From: JANNMJ01 sp031425525 | GTDB taxonomy: Bacteria > Bacteroidota > Bacteroidia > Cytophagales > Hymenobacteraceae | Length of the DNA stretch: 64,000 nt | Direction: 5' to 3' | Assembly (NCBI GenBank): GCA_031425525.1 | Contig: JANPJM010000016.1 | Location: forward strand, 1-64,000 | Shown: piece after piece, positions 15,755 through 23,093 of the stretch | Numbering within the stretch: the first letter of the stretch is position 1 | Layout of the letters: each line of letters opens with the position of its first letter | Translations under genes and position numbers: made by a program | Notes under the pieces: model-generated | Database searches by the model: none | The model's input: only the letters and a program-made list of their open reading frames with translations | What the model was told of the DNA's origin: nothing

Positions 15755-16516
15755 CTATACGAACACCCCACCCGACACTTCCAGTCGTTGAGCGTTCATC
15801 CAGCGGCCTTCGGGGCTGCACAGAAACGCCACCACACCGCCGATGTCTTCGGGCAAGCCCACGCGACCCAAGGCGGTGTTCGAGGCAATCATCCGGTTCA
15901 CTTCCGGATTATCGCGCACGCCGCCGCCGCCAAAATCGGTTTCGATGGCACCCGGTGCCACCGTGTTCACGGCGATGCCGCGCGCGCCCAATTCTTTGGC
16001 CTGATAGCGGGTCAGCACTTCCACGGCACCCTTCATGGCGGCGTAAGCGGCGTAACCGGGGGTACTGAAGCGCGCCAGACCGCTAGAAATATTGATGACC
16101 CGCCCGCCATCGGCGAGCAGCGGCAACGCTTTTTGCGTCAGAAAAAAGGCGCTCTTGAAATGGACATTCACCATCTCATCGAACTGCGCTTCCGTGGTGT
16201 CGGCGAACGCGGCGTGCAGGCCGGTACCGGCGTTGTTGATCAGAAAATGAAAGTGTTCGGCCTGAAATGTATCGCGGAGTGTAGTTTTCACTTGCGCAAA
16301 AAAAGCGTCGAAGTCCGCCGTGTGCGCTACATCAAGCTGAAGGGCGGCCGCTTTGCGCCCGTGACCCTGAATTTCGGCGACTACGGCATCGGCATCGGCC
16401 TTTTTGCTGTGGTACGTGAGTAGCACATCGGTGCCCTTGGCGGCGAGTTGCAGGGCCATATCGCGGCCCAAACCGCGGCTTCCCCCCGTAACGAGGGCGA
16501 TTTTGGAGATATCCAT
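15755..16516 (-). CDS. SDR-family NAD(P)-dependent oxidoreductase
   Basis: 253 aa classical short-chain dehydrogenase. Cofactor motif TGGSRGLGRD (about 10-19), NNAG (near 91-94), catalytic Ser in INISSG, and a YAAYAAMK segment with the YxxxK pair (about 152-159). The ending RLEVSGGVFV is a normal SDR C-terminus. ATG 16516 gives the usual short lead-in DISKIALVTGGS. It is downstream of the AraC-type gene on the same strand (78 bp apart), which suggests that regulator controls it. Substrate unknown. Confidence 0.9.
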   Translation of the reverse strand: MDISKIALVTGGSRGLGRDMALQLAAKGTDVLLTYHSKKADADAVVAEIQGHGRKAAALQLDVAHTADFDAFFAQVKTTLRDTFQAEHFHFLINNAGTGLHAAFADTTEAQFDEMVNVHFKSAFFLTQKALPLLADGGRVINISSGLARFSTPGYAAYAAMKGAVEVLTRYQAKELGARGIAVNTVAPGAIETDFGGGGVRDNPEVNRMIASNTALGRVGLPEDIGGVVAFLCSPEGRWMNAQRLEVSGGVFV

Positions 16517-16548
16517 CGGATTTTGTGTAGTTGCTGAACGTGAAGGCA

Positions 16549-16556
16549 CAAAGGTC
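16549..16556 (-). promoter_or_regulatory. -7-like box gacctttg before the SDR gene
   Basis: On the minus strand the word agacctttgtg matches seven of eight positions of TAnnTTTG and lies about 32 bases before the SDR ATG. It would give the SDR its own promoter inside the AraC-SDR spacer. No convincing -33 partner. Confidence 0.3.
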
Positions 16557-16594
16557 TGCCCGCCCCCGGCTGCGCGACTGGTGACAGGTACAGT

Positions 16595-17035
16595 TTAAAT
16601 GGTGACAGGTTCCGATTTTCGTATCAGCCCCGCTTCAGAAGCCGCCCGTTGCTCGGCGCGTACCTGCTCGCGGTACTGCGTGGGCGTACAACCGGCGAAA
16701 TGCTTGAAGAATTTGGTGAAGTTGGACGGGTCGTAGGTGAGTTGGGCGGCAATGTCGGCCACCGAACGCGTGGTTTCCCGCAGCAACCGCTGGGCATTTT
16801 CGAGGATACGCGCCTCGAAAAAAGTGCACGCCGACGCCCCCGTGACCAACCGCACGGTATTGCTCAGGTGCGTAGGATGAATGAAAATCCGCGCGGCAAA
16901 ATCCCTGATTTCAAACATTTCGGTGGCGCGCCCGGCCTCAATATCCGCCAAATGCTCGACGACGAGCCGCTGATACTCGGCCGTGATCTCGTGCTGGCGG
17001 GCCAGAATTTTCCTAGGGATGGGAGTAGCGGACAT
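16595..17035 (-). CDS. AraC-family transcriptional regulator, short form
   Basis: 146 aa. The whole C-terminal part is a double helix-turn-helix: first HTH around FEIRDFAARIFIHPTHLSNTVRLVTG (41-66) and second around RSVADIAAQLTYDPSNFTKFFKHFAGCTPTQYRE (90-123), the canonical AraC signature. There is no room for an effector-binding cupin domain, only about 38 N-terminal residues. ATG 17035 was chosen because the frame upstream is out of character and overlaps the divergent promoter region. It is divergent from the aldo/keto reductase (182 bp between starts) and upstream of the SDR. Confidence 0.88.
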   Translation of the reverse strand: MSATPIPRKILARQHEITAEYQRLVVEHLADIEAGRATEMFEIRDFAARIFIHPTHLSNTVRLVTGASACTFFEARILENAQRLLRETTRSVADIAAQLTYDPSNFTKFFKHFAGCTPTQYREQVRAEQRAASEAGLIRKSEPVTI

Positions 17036-17217
17036 GGGTTTGAAGATGAGTTCGAGGACGACAACAACATAAGAACACCGATTGCATCCGGCACCCAAGA
17101 CGCTCCGCCGCGTTTCGTATTGCACAAACGGCGATTTGTATACCCCCGCCGTTAGCGGCGCGCCAGACCTTTGCAGCGGAAATAACCCGCAGCAAAACTT
17201 CAACGCATTCCTAACAA

Positions 17218-18204
17218 ATGACCACCATCCAACAAGTAGCCCTCGGCAGCCAGGGGCTCACCGTTTCCGCCGAAGGGCTCGGCTGTATGGGGATGACCCC
17301 GATTGCCGGCATGCAGATTTACGGCGCCGCCGATGAGGCCGAAAGCATCCGCACCATCCACCGCGCGCAGGAGTTGGGCGTCACGATGCTCGATACGGCC
17401 GACCTCTACGGCCCGCTCCTCAACGAGCGGCTGCTGCACAAAGCCATTGCTGGGCGGCGCGACCACTACCAGATCGCTACCAAATTCGGCTACGAAATCG
17501 GCGACGATGGGAATCTAACGCCCACCTTCGCCATCAATGGACGCCCTGAATACGTGCGCAAGGCCATCGACCGCTCGCTCCAAAACCTCGGCACCGACTA
17601 CGTAGACCTCTATTTCATGCACCGCCTCGACCCCGCCGTGCCCATCGAGGACACCGTAGGCGCGATGAGCGAGTTGGTGGCGGCGGGCAAAGTGCGCTAC
17701 CTGGGCCTGTCGGAAGTGCCGGTCGAAATCATCCGGCGAGCGCACGCCGTACATCCGATTTCGGCCATTCAGACCGAGTACTCGCTCTTTGATAGGGGCG
17801 TCGAAGCCGACGGCGTACTGGAAGCAACCCGCGCCCTCGGCATCGGTTTCGTAGCCTACTCGCCGCTCGGCAGGGGCTTTCTGACCGGCGACATCAAGTG
17901 CTTGGATGATATGGACGCCGCCGACTTCCGCCGCCATATGCCACGTTATCAGCCCGAAAACTTCGCCCAAAACCTCGTGTTGGTCGAAAAGATCGAGCAG
18001 CTGGCGCAAGCCAAAGGCGTGACCCCCGCGCAGTTGGCCCTGGCGTGGGTGCTGGCGCAGGGCGTGGTGGCGATCCCCGGCACCAAGCGCGTCAAGTACC
18101 TCGAAGCGAACGTAGCCGCCGCGGCCATCACATTCTCGGCGGCTGAGTTGGCCGAAATAGACGCGGTTTTGCCCGTGGGCAGCACGGCGGGCGCAGCGTA
18201 TTGA
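17218..18204 (+). CDS. Aldo/keto reductase
   Basis: 328 aa TIM-barrel NADPH-dependent reductase. The catalytic tetrad is visible: D59 and Y64 in MLDTADLYG, K89 in IATKFG, and H135 in LYFMHRLD. The cofactor end is IPGTKRVKYLEANVAA. Similar to the AKR11/13 type (yeast/bacterial general reductases). It is divergent from an AraC regulator and followed, after a long palindromic repeat, by a second AraC-type gene, so it probably belongs to an inducible aldehyde-detoxification group. Confidence 0.93.
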   Translation: MTTIQQVALGSQGLTVSAEGLGCMGMTPIAGMQIYGAADEAESIRTIHRAQELGVTMLDTADLYGPLLNERLLHKAIAGRRDHYQIATKFGYEIGDDGNLTPTFAINGRPEYVRKAIDRSLQNLGTDYVDLYFMHRLDPAVPIEDTVGAMSELVAAGKVRYLGLSEVPVEIIRRAHAVHPISAIQTEYSLFDRGVEADGVLEATRALGIGFVAYSPLGRGFLTGDIKCLDDMDAADFRRHMPRYQPENFAQNLVLVEKIEQLAQAKGVTPAQLALAWVLAQGVVAIPGTKRVKYLEANVAAAAITFSAAELAEIDAVLPVGSTAGAAY

Positions 18205-18225
18205 GGTTGTTGATTGTTGGTTTCT

Positions 18226-18448
18226 GGTTTCGCGCGGGGCTCTGCCCCGTGCGGACTATTTCCAGGGCTCCAGCCCCGGCCCGCCGCACGGTTCGTTCGC
18301 GAAACGCGATCAAGTAGGAGCGCCGCGTTGCCCTCCCTTGCCCGGCAGTTAACTGCCCGCGGCGCATCTGGACTGCCTCAAGCGGGCTACCGGCGGGCCA
18401 GAGGCCCGCAAATACCACACACGGGGCTGAGCCCCGCGCGAAACGAGA
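18226..18448. repeat. Long composite palindromic repeat, copy B
   Basis: Outer arms gcgcggggctctgccccgtg and cacggggctgagccccgcgc enclose ggggctggagcc-like, agttaactgcccgcgg and gcgggccagaggcccgc hairpins. It is copy A (9506-9722) inverted, with an extra inner block around gccgcgttgccctcccttgc. The whole 309-bp spacer (18205-18513) has no gene. Confidence 0.75.
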
Positions 18449-18513
18449 AACTCGAAACGAGAAACTCGAAACGAGAAACTCGAAACGAGAAACGACCTAA
18501 CGAGAAACAAGAA
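18441..18513 (+). repeat. gaaacgagaaactc leader repeat before the AraC gene
   Basis: Four to five copies of cgaaacgagaaact run to the ATG at 18514. This is the same leader type as 9722-9776 before nuoH, although the two genes are unrelated. Confidence 0.7.
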
Positions 18514-19419
18514 ATGCTAACCCTCGCCACCGTCACCGACTACACGCGATTCTGCGAGTTGCCGGCGCCCGCCAACCCGCTACTCACGCTCATCGATTTG
18601 TCGCAGACCCGCAAACAGCTTCCGCCGACGGCGTTTCTGCCGATTCGACAGGAATTTTACACCATTTGGGTGAAAAAAAACCTAAATGGCAAGCTGCACT
18701 ACGGCCATCAATCCTACGATTTCGGCGAGGGCGTGATGGGCTTTATGGGGCCGGGCCAAGTGTTCGCTATCGACCCGACCCTCGACATTTTCGACCTCAG
18801 CGGCTGGATGCTCGTCTTCCACCCCGACCTCTTGGCGCGCCACCCGCTGGGCAAAAAAATCGGTAGCTACGGTTTTTTTGCCTACGCCGTCCACGAGGCG
18901 CTGCACCTTTCAGCGGCCGAAGAAGCGATACTCGACGGCTTGGTCGCGGGCCTGCGCGCCGAATACGAGCAGCCCATCGACGCGTTCAGCCAGGATGTCC
19001 TCGTCGCGCATCTCGACACGCTTCTCACCTACGCCAACCGCTTCTACCACCGGCAGTTTCTAACCCGCCGCGTAGCCGAACACGACCCATTGAGTCGGTT
19101 TGAAGCGCTCCTCGCCGCCTATTTCGCCGCCGACACCGACGCCCAGCCGCTGCCCACCGTGCAGTACTTCGCCGACCACCTGCACGTGTCGCCGCCCTAC
19201 CTCAGCGATATGCTGCGCACCGTCACCGGCCTCACCACGCAGCAGCACCTGCACCAACACCTCATCGAGAAGGCTAAACGGCTGCTGCTCACCACCTCGC
19301 TTTCCATCAACGAAACCGCCTTTCAGCTCGGCTTCGAGTATCCGCAGTATTTCAGTCGCCTGTTCAAAAGCAAAACCGGGCTGACACCGGCGGCTTTTCG
19401 GACGGCGTCGGGGCGGTAG
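18514..19419 (+). CDS. AraC-family transcriptional regulator
   Basis: 301 aa. N-terminal cupin-like sensor domain (about 15-170, with FAIDPTLDIFDLSGWMLVFHPDLL), then an AraC HTH pair at about 205-298: TVQYFADHLHVSPPYLSDMLRTVTG and LSINETAFQLGFEYPQYFSRLFKSKTGLTPAAFR. The family binds tandem half-sites near target promoters. Inducer unknown. Its position after the aldo/keto reductase suggests shared control with the divergent AraC/SDR unit, but this is only context. The ATG at 18514 follows the repeat leader; the open frame upstream runs through the palindromic element and is not coding. Confidence 0.9.
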   Translation: MLTLATVTDYTRFCELPAPANPLLTLIDLSQTRKQLPPTAFLPIRQEFYTIWVKKNLNGKLHYGHQSYDFGEGVMGFMGPGQVFAIDPTLDIFDLSGWMLVFHPDLLARHPLGKKIGSYGFFAYAVHEALHLSAAEEAILDGLVAGLRAEYEQPIDAFSQDVLVAHLDTLLTYANRFYHRQFLTRRVAEHDPLSRFEALLAAYFAADTDAQPLPTVQYFADHLHVSPPYLSDMLRTVTGLTTQQHLHQHLIEKAKRLLLTTSLSINETAFQLGFEYPQYFSRLFKSKTGLTPAAFRTASGR

Positions 19420-19439
19420 AACGCGGGTCGTTTATCGCT

Positions 19440-20426
19440 TCACCCCAGCAAATGCGGTACCGCCGTGCGGGCCTCCAGCGCCTTAGTCGCCTCTTCCAAT
19501 AGCCGGAAAGCGTTGGTGGCCATCGTGTTGGCATTGTCGAGGGTGGGGTTGATTTCGACCATCTCGAAGCACGCCACGCGCGGGTCGCTCAGGAGGTGGC
19601 GGAGCAGCACGGCGGCTTGGCCCAAGCTCAGGCCGTGTTCGACGGGCGTGCCCGTGCCGCGCGAAAACTCCGGGTCGAGCGAATCAACATCGAACGAAAT
19701 GTACAGTAAATCGCAGGCGGCCAGGTGCTGCCCGATTTCGGCGGCCACCGTAGCGGCGCCGCGCTCATCGATTTCGCTCAGCCAATACACCCGGCTTTGG
19801 TTGCGCTTGATGGCCGCCAATTCGGGCTCTTCGTAGTCGCGCAGCGCCACGTACACCAGGTGTTCGGGGCGGAGCTTGGGGTCGGGCGTGCCCACTTGCT
19901 GCATTTTCTGCCAGAAAAACAGCGTTTCGGGGTCGGGGTCGTTCACGCGGCACGGCAGGTTATCGTCCTGCAAGGCAATGGCGAGCGGCATCCCGTGGAT
20001 ATTGCCGCTCGGCGTGGTAAACGGCGAATGAATATCGGCGTGCGCATCGACCCACACCACCCCGAGCGTGGCATTGGGGTACACTTCCTTCAGCCCCGCA
20101 ATGGTGCCGGCGGCGGAAGAGTGGTCGCCGGCAAGTACCAGCGGAAACTGCCCATCCTTGAGCGTATTCGAGACCGCGTTCGCCACGTTTTTGAGTACCG
20201 ACAGGATACCGTCGGCGTAACGCGCGTGCGGAATCAGCGAATCCTCCTCCTCAAACATCAAATAATTGAGGTCGGGGATGCGGGTCGAACGGTGGTCGTA
20301 AAAATAATCAGACCCTTGATTGAGGCACGCAATCTTGAGCGCGTCGATGCCCAGGGAAGCGCCACGGGTGCCGGCGCCCAACTCCGAGCGGTTTTCGAGG
20401 ATGCGGATGGGACGAATGCCGTCCAT
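19440..20426 (-). CDS. Arginase (ureohydrolase family)
   Basis: 328 aa. Hydrolyses L-arginine to ornithine and urea with a di-manganese centre. Metal ligands are visible in GDHSSAAGT (D101/H102), DAHADIHSP (D127, H129, D131) and SFDVDSLDP (D246, D248); the EMVEINPTLD segment gives the conserved Glu. The N-terminal SELGAGTRGASLG is the usual Bacteroidota arginase start. It is divergent from the arginine decarboxylase, so two competing fates of arginine share one promoter region. Agmatinase is the alternative but the HSPFTTPSGNIHG stretch favours arginase. Confidence 0.88.
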   Translation of the reverse strand: MDGIRPIRILENRSELGAGTRGASLGIDALKIACLNQGSDYFYDHRSTRIPDLNYLMFEEEDSLIPHARYADGILSVLKNVANAVSNTLKDGQFPLVLAGDHSSAAGTIAGLKEVYPNATLGVVWVDAHADIHSPFTTPSGNIHGMPLAIALQDDNLPCRVNDPDPETLFFWQKMQQVGTPDPKLRPEHLVYVALRDYEEPELAAIKRNQSRVYWLSEIDERGAATVAAEIGQHLAACDLLYISFDVDSLDPEFSRGTGTPVEHGLSLGQAAVLLRHLLSDPRVACFEMVEINPTLDNANTMATNAFRLLEEATKALEARTAVPHLLG

Positions 20427-20500
20427 AAAACTTGCGCGTTAAAACGAGGTTGATGGCGAACCGGGCGCCCCGGAAGCGGGCACGTAGCAGGATGGTAAAG

Positions 20501-20508
20501 CAAAGGTC
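20501..20508 (-). promoter_or_regulatory. -7-like box gacctttg before the arginase gene
   Basis: On the minus strand the octamer matches seven of eight positions of TAnnTTTG, about 75 bases before the arginase ATG. A ttg lies about 23 bases further upstream, slightly too far for an ideal -33. Confidence 0.35.
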
Positions 20509-20539
20509 GGAAGTTTCCGGTGCAATTTTGACAACTCAA

Positions 20540-20612
20540 AGGAGCGCGGGTCTCTGGCCCGCTTGCCGCCCCGCGCAGAATACTCGTTAGCCGGCGGGCT
20601 GAAGGCCCGCGC
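20540..20612. repeat. Small REP-like palindromes before arginine decarboxylase
   Basis: Two hairpin words, gcgggtctctggcccgc and ggcgggctgaaggcccgc, lie in the spacer in front of the decarboxylase start. They share the gcgggcctctggcccgc core seen inside the long repeats at 9506-9722 and 18226-18448. Confidence 0.5.
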
Positions 20613-20631
20613 CCCACTTCCTCTCTTCCGA

Positions 20632-22044
20632 ATGGATCGTTACATCGACCTAATCAACCAAACGTTCGACTTCCCGACGGACGAATTTCACGTGGCCGAC
20701 GACGGCCAGATGACCTTTCACGATGTGCCCCTGCTCGACCTCATCAAGCAGTACGGCACGCCGCTGCGGCTGACGTACCTGCCGAAGATTTCGTCGCAGA
20801 TCGCGAAGGCCAAAATGCTATTCGCCGACGCCATCAAGAAGCTCAACTATCAGGGCTCGTACACCTACTGCTACTGCACGAAATCGTCGCATTTTTCTTT
20901 CGTACTCGAAGAGGCGCTCAAGAACGACGTGCAGATCGAAACCTCGTCGAGCTTCGACATTCCGATCATCCGCGCGCTCTACGCCAAGGGTAAGCTCACG
21001 CAGGATACGCACATCGTGTGCAACGGCTTCAAGCGCGACCAATACCGCGAGTGGATCACCGATCTGCTCAACGACGGCTTCCGCAACTGCACGCCCGTTC
21101 TCGATAATCTCGACGAAATCGACCACTACAAGCAGCACCTGCAAACGCCCACCGGCAAGGTGCGCGTCGGGTTGCGGCTGGCGAGCGACGAGGAGCCGAA
21201 GTTTCAGTTCTACACCTCGCGCCTCGGCATCCGCTACGACGATGCGATGCCGCTGTATTTAGAGAAAATTGCGACTGATTCGCGGTTTGAGCTGAAAATG
21301 CTCCATTATTTCATCTCCACCGGCATCAAGGATACGAGCTACTATTGGTCGGAGCTGAGCCGGTTCGTGCATAAGTACTGCGAGCTGCGCAAGGTCTGCG
21401 ATACCCTCGACACCATCGACATCGGCGGCGGCCTACCGATCAAAACCTCGATTCAGAACGAGTACGATTACCGGTATATGATCGAGGAAATCGTGCGCAC
21501 CATCCAGCGGATTTGCCGCGAGGAAAACGTGCCCGAACCCAACATCTTCACCGAGTTCGGCATCTTCACCGTCGGCGAGAGCGGCGCCATGCTCTACTCC
21601 ATCCTCGACCAGAAGCTGCAAAACGATAAGGAGCTGTGGTATATGATCGACGGTTCGTTCATCACGAACCTCCCCGATACCTGGGCGCTCAATCAGCGCT
21701 ACATCCTACTGGCCATCAACCAACTCACGAACCAATACCGGCGCGTGCAGCTCGGCGGCCTCACCTGCGACTCCCAGGATTATTACAACTCCGAGACGCA
21801 CTCGTTCCAGGTTTTTCTGCCCACCATCGCGCCCACCGCACCGGAGCCGCTGTACATCGGCTTCTTCCACACGGGCGCCTATCAAGAGAGTTTGAGCGGC
21901 TACGGCGGCATCAAACATTGCCTGATTCCGTCGCCGAAGCACGTCATCATCGATAAAAAAGCCGATGGCACCTTCGATTCCTGGGAATTCGCGCCGGAGC
22001 AGACACCCGAATCGATGCTCAAGATTCTCGGTTATCGGCAGTAA
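20632..22044 (+). CDS. speA: Arginine decarboxylase, fold-type III PLP enzyme
   Basis: 470 aa. Converts arginine to agmatine, the first step of the polyamine route used in Bacteroidota. The PLP lysine is K84 in YCYCTKSSHF, the glycine-rich phosphate loop is IDIGGGLPI (about 263-271), and the C-terminal catalytic Cys is in GGLTCDSQDYY. The sequence agrees in length with short Bacteroidota arginine decarboxylases rather than the 630-aa E. coli form. ATG 20632 follows directly on the palindromic repeat. The divergent neighbour is arginase, which consumes the same substrate. Confidence 0.92.
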   Translation: MDRYIDLINQTFDFPTDEFHVADDGQMTFHDVPLLDLIKQYGTPLRLTYLPKISSQIAKAKMLFADAIKKLNYQGSYTYCYCTKSSHFSFVLEEALKNDVQIETSSSFDIPIIRALYAKGKLTQDTHIVCNGFKRDQYREWITDLLNDGFRNCTPVLDNLDEIDHYKQHLQTPTGKVRVGLRLASDEEPKFQFYTSRLGIRYDDAMPLYLEKIATDSRFELKMLHYFISTGIKDTSYYWSELSRFVHKYCELRKVCDTLDTIDIGGGLPIKTSIQNEYDYRYMIEEIVRTIQRICREENVPEPNIFTEFGIFTVGESGAMLYSILDQKLQNDKELWYMIDGSFITNLPDTWALNQRYILLAINQLTNQYRRVQLGGLTCDSQDYYNSETHSFQVFLPTIAPTAPEPLYIGFFHTGAYQESLSGYGGIKHCLIPSPKHVIIDKKADGTFDSWEFAPEQTPESMLKILGYRQ

Positions 22045-22191
22045 CCAGTCTTACAGGGCTGCACCGAAAAAATGCGCGGCGGCATACCGGGTTTTTCCGA
22101 CCGCTATGCTGCCGCGTATCTTTGGAACCTTCGGAGTCGCGGCGCGGCTTTGAGCGCGCCGTTTCTCCTTAATCGCCTCTATTTTACGTTG

Positions 22192-22326
22192 ATGAAGAAA
22201 TTTCTCCTTTTCGCGTGTGCTGCCTTGCTGCTTGGCGGCGCCTCGTGCAAAACCCAAACCTGCCCGGCCTACGGCAAAGCGGCTCCGGCTGCTCCGGTGA
22301 AGCCAGCGGCGGTCGTTCGCGGTTAG
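22192..22326 (+). CDS. Small lipoprotein-like peptide, 44 aa
   Basis: KKFLLFACAALLLGGASCKTQ is a lipoprotein signal with a plausible lipobox (GASC, Cys 19), followed by only 25 residues (TCPAYG, then Ala/Pro/Val-rich). Such tiny lipoproteins with a CPAYG-like motif are common in Bacteroidota and have no known function. It is convergent with the HAD phosphatase gene, and its stop lies 30 bp before the shared hairpin. Confidence 0.6.
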   Translation: MKKFLLFACAALLLGGASCKTQTCPAYGKAAPAAPVKPAAVVRG

Positions 22327-22349
22327 CGCGCACCGCCAGGGTTTTCGTT

Positions 22350-22952
22350 TTACTCGCCAGCCGCGCCGGAACTCGTTTCCGGCGCGGCTGGGGTGTTTTC
22401 GGCCGGATGGGCTAATTCGGTCAGTATAAAATCTGCCGCGCCGGCCAAATCGGCCGCATAAAAATCGGCCGTTGGCGTGGCATCGTCGGACGCCACCGGC
22501 CCCACCCGCACCGTGCGGGCGCCCACCCGCCGCCCGGCCTCAATGTCGCGCCCCCGATCACCCACGAACCAGCACTGCGCCGGGTCGAGCGCAAACCGCG
22601 CGATGGCTTTCTCAAGCAGCAGCGTGCCCGGCTTCCGCCCCATCGATTCAGACACTTTAGGGTAGTTCGGCGCCACGTAAAACGCGTCGAGCAGCCCGTC
22701 GCAAGCCGTTTGCAGCTTCTCGTGGCACGCCGCCACCTCCGCCAGCGAATAAAGCCCCTTCGCCACGCCCGCCTGATTCGTAACTACGATCAGCCGAAAC
22801 CCCGCCGCGTGCAACCGCCGCACGGCACCTGGCACATCGGGCAGCACCCGAAAATCGTCGAGCCGCCACGTGTAATCGCCGCGCTCTTCATTGAGTACGC
22901 CATCGCGATCCAGGAAAACAGCGCGGTGCGGCCCGGCAGCGGGGTAATTCAT
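22350..22952 (-). CDS. gmhB: HAD-IIIA phosphatase, GmhB-like
   Basis: 200 aa. Motif I FLDRDGVLN (D15, D17), motif II VVTNQAG (T58), motif III Lys in GRKPG (K107) and motif IV VGDRGRDIEAG (D132, D136) are all present, as in D-glycero-D-manno-heptose-1,7-bisphosphate 7-phosphatase, a step of LPS core heptose synthesis. The CxCRKP zinc loop of classical GmhB is replaced by SESMGRKPG, so it belongs to a zinc-free subgroup and the exact substrate is less certain. The last dozen codons (AAPETSSGAAGE) lie inside a strong hairpin. Confidence 0.75.
   Translation of the reverse strand: MNYPAAGPHRAVFLDRDGVLNEERGDYTWRLDDFRVLPDVPGAVRRLHAAGFRLIVVTNQAGVAKGLYSLAEVAACHEKLQTACDGLLDAFYVAPNYPKVSESMGRKPGTLLLEKAIARFALDPAQCWFVGDRGRDIEAGRRVGARTVRVGPVASDDATPTADFYAADLAGAADFILTELAHPAENTPAAPETSSGAAGE
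22357..22391. terminator. Hairpin inside the 3' end of the HAD gene
   Basis: A perfect 15-bp stem, ccagccgcgccggaa with loop ctcgt, lies inside the last codons of the leftward HAD gene. On the plus strand it is followed by ggggtgttttcgg, a weak U-tract, so it could terminate the small lipoprotein transcript. Confidence 0.5.
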
Positions 22953-23052
22953 CTTTGGTTGATAGTTGTTCGTTGATGGTTGTCGGTTTTTAGTTGGTGG
23001 CGGCTTCTCGACTGACGAAAACCGGCTACCGAACAACGAAGTACGCACTACC

Positions 23053-23060
23053 GACCTTTG
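23053..23060 (+). promoter_or_regulatory. -7-like box gacctttg before the porphyrinogen oxidase gene
   Basis: The octamer gacctttg matches seven of eight positions of TAnnTTTG and lies 33 bases before the ATG at 23094. No -33 TTTG is seen at the normal distance. Confidence 0.35.
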
Positions 23061-23093
23061 CACCCACCACCTCACACCTTTCACTTCCCGCTG

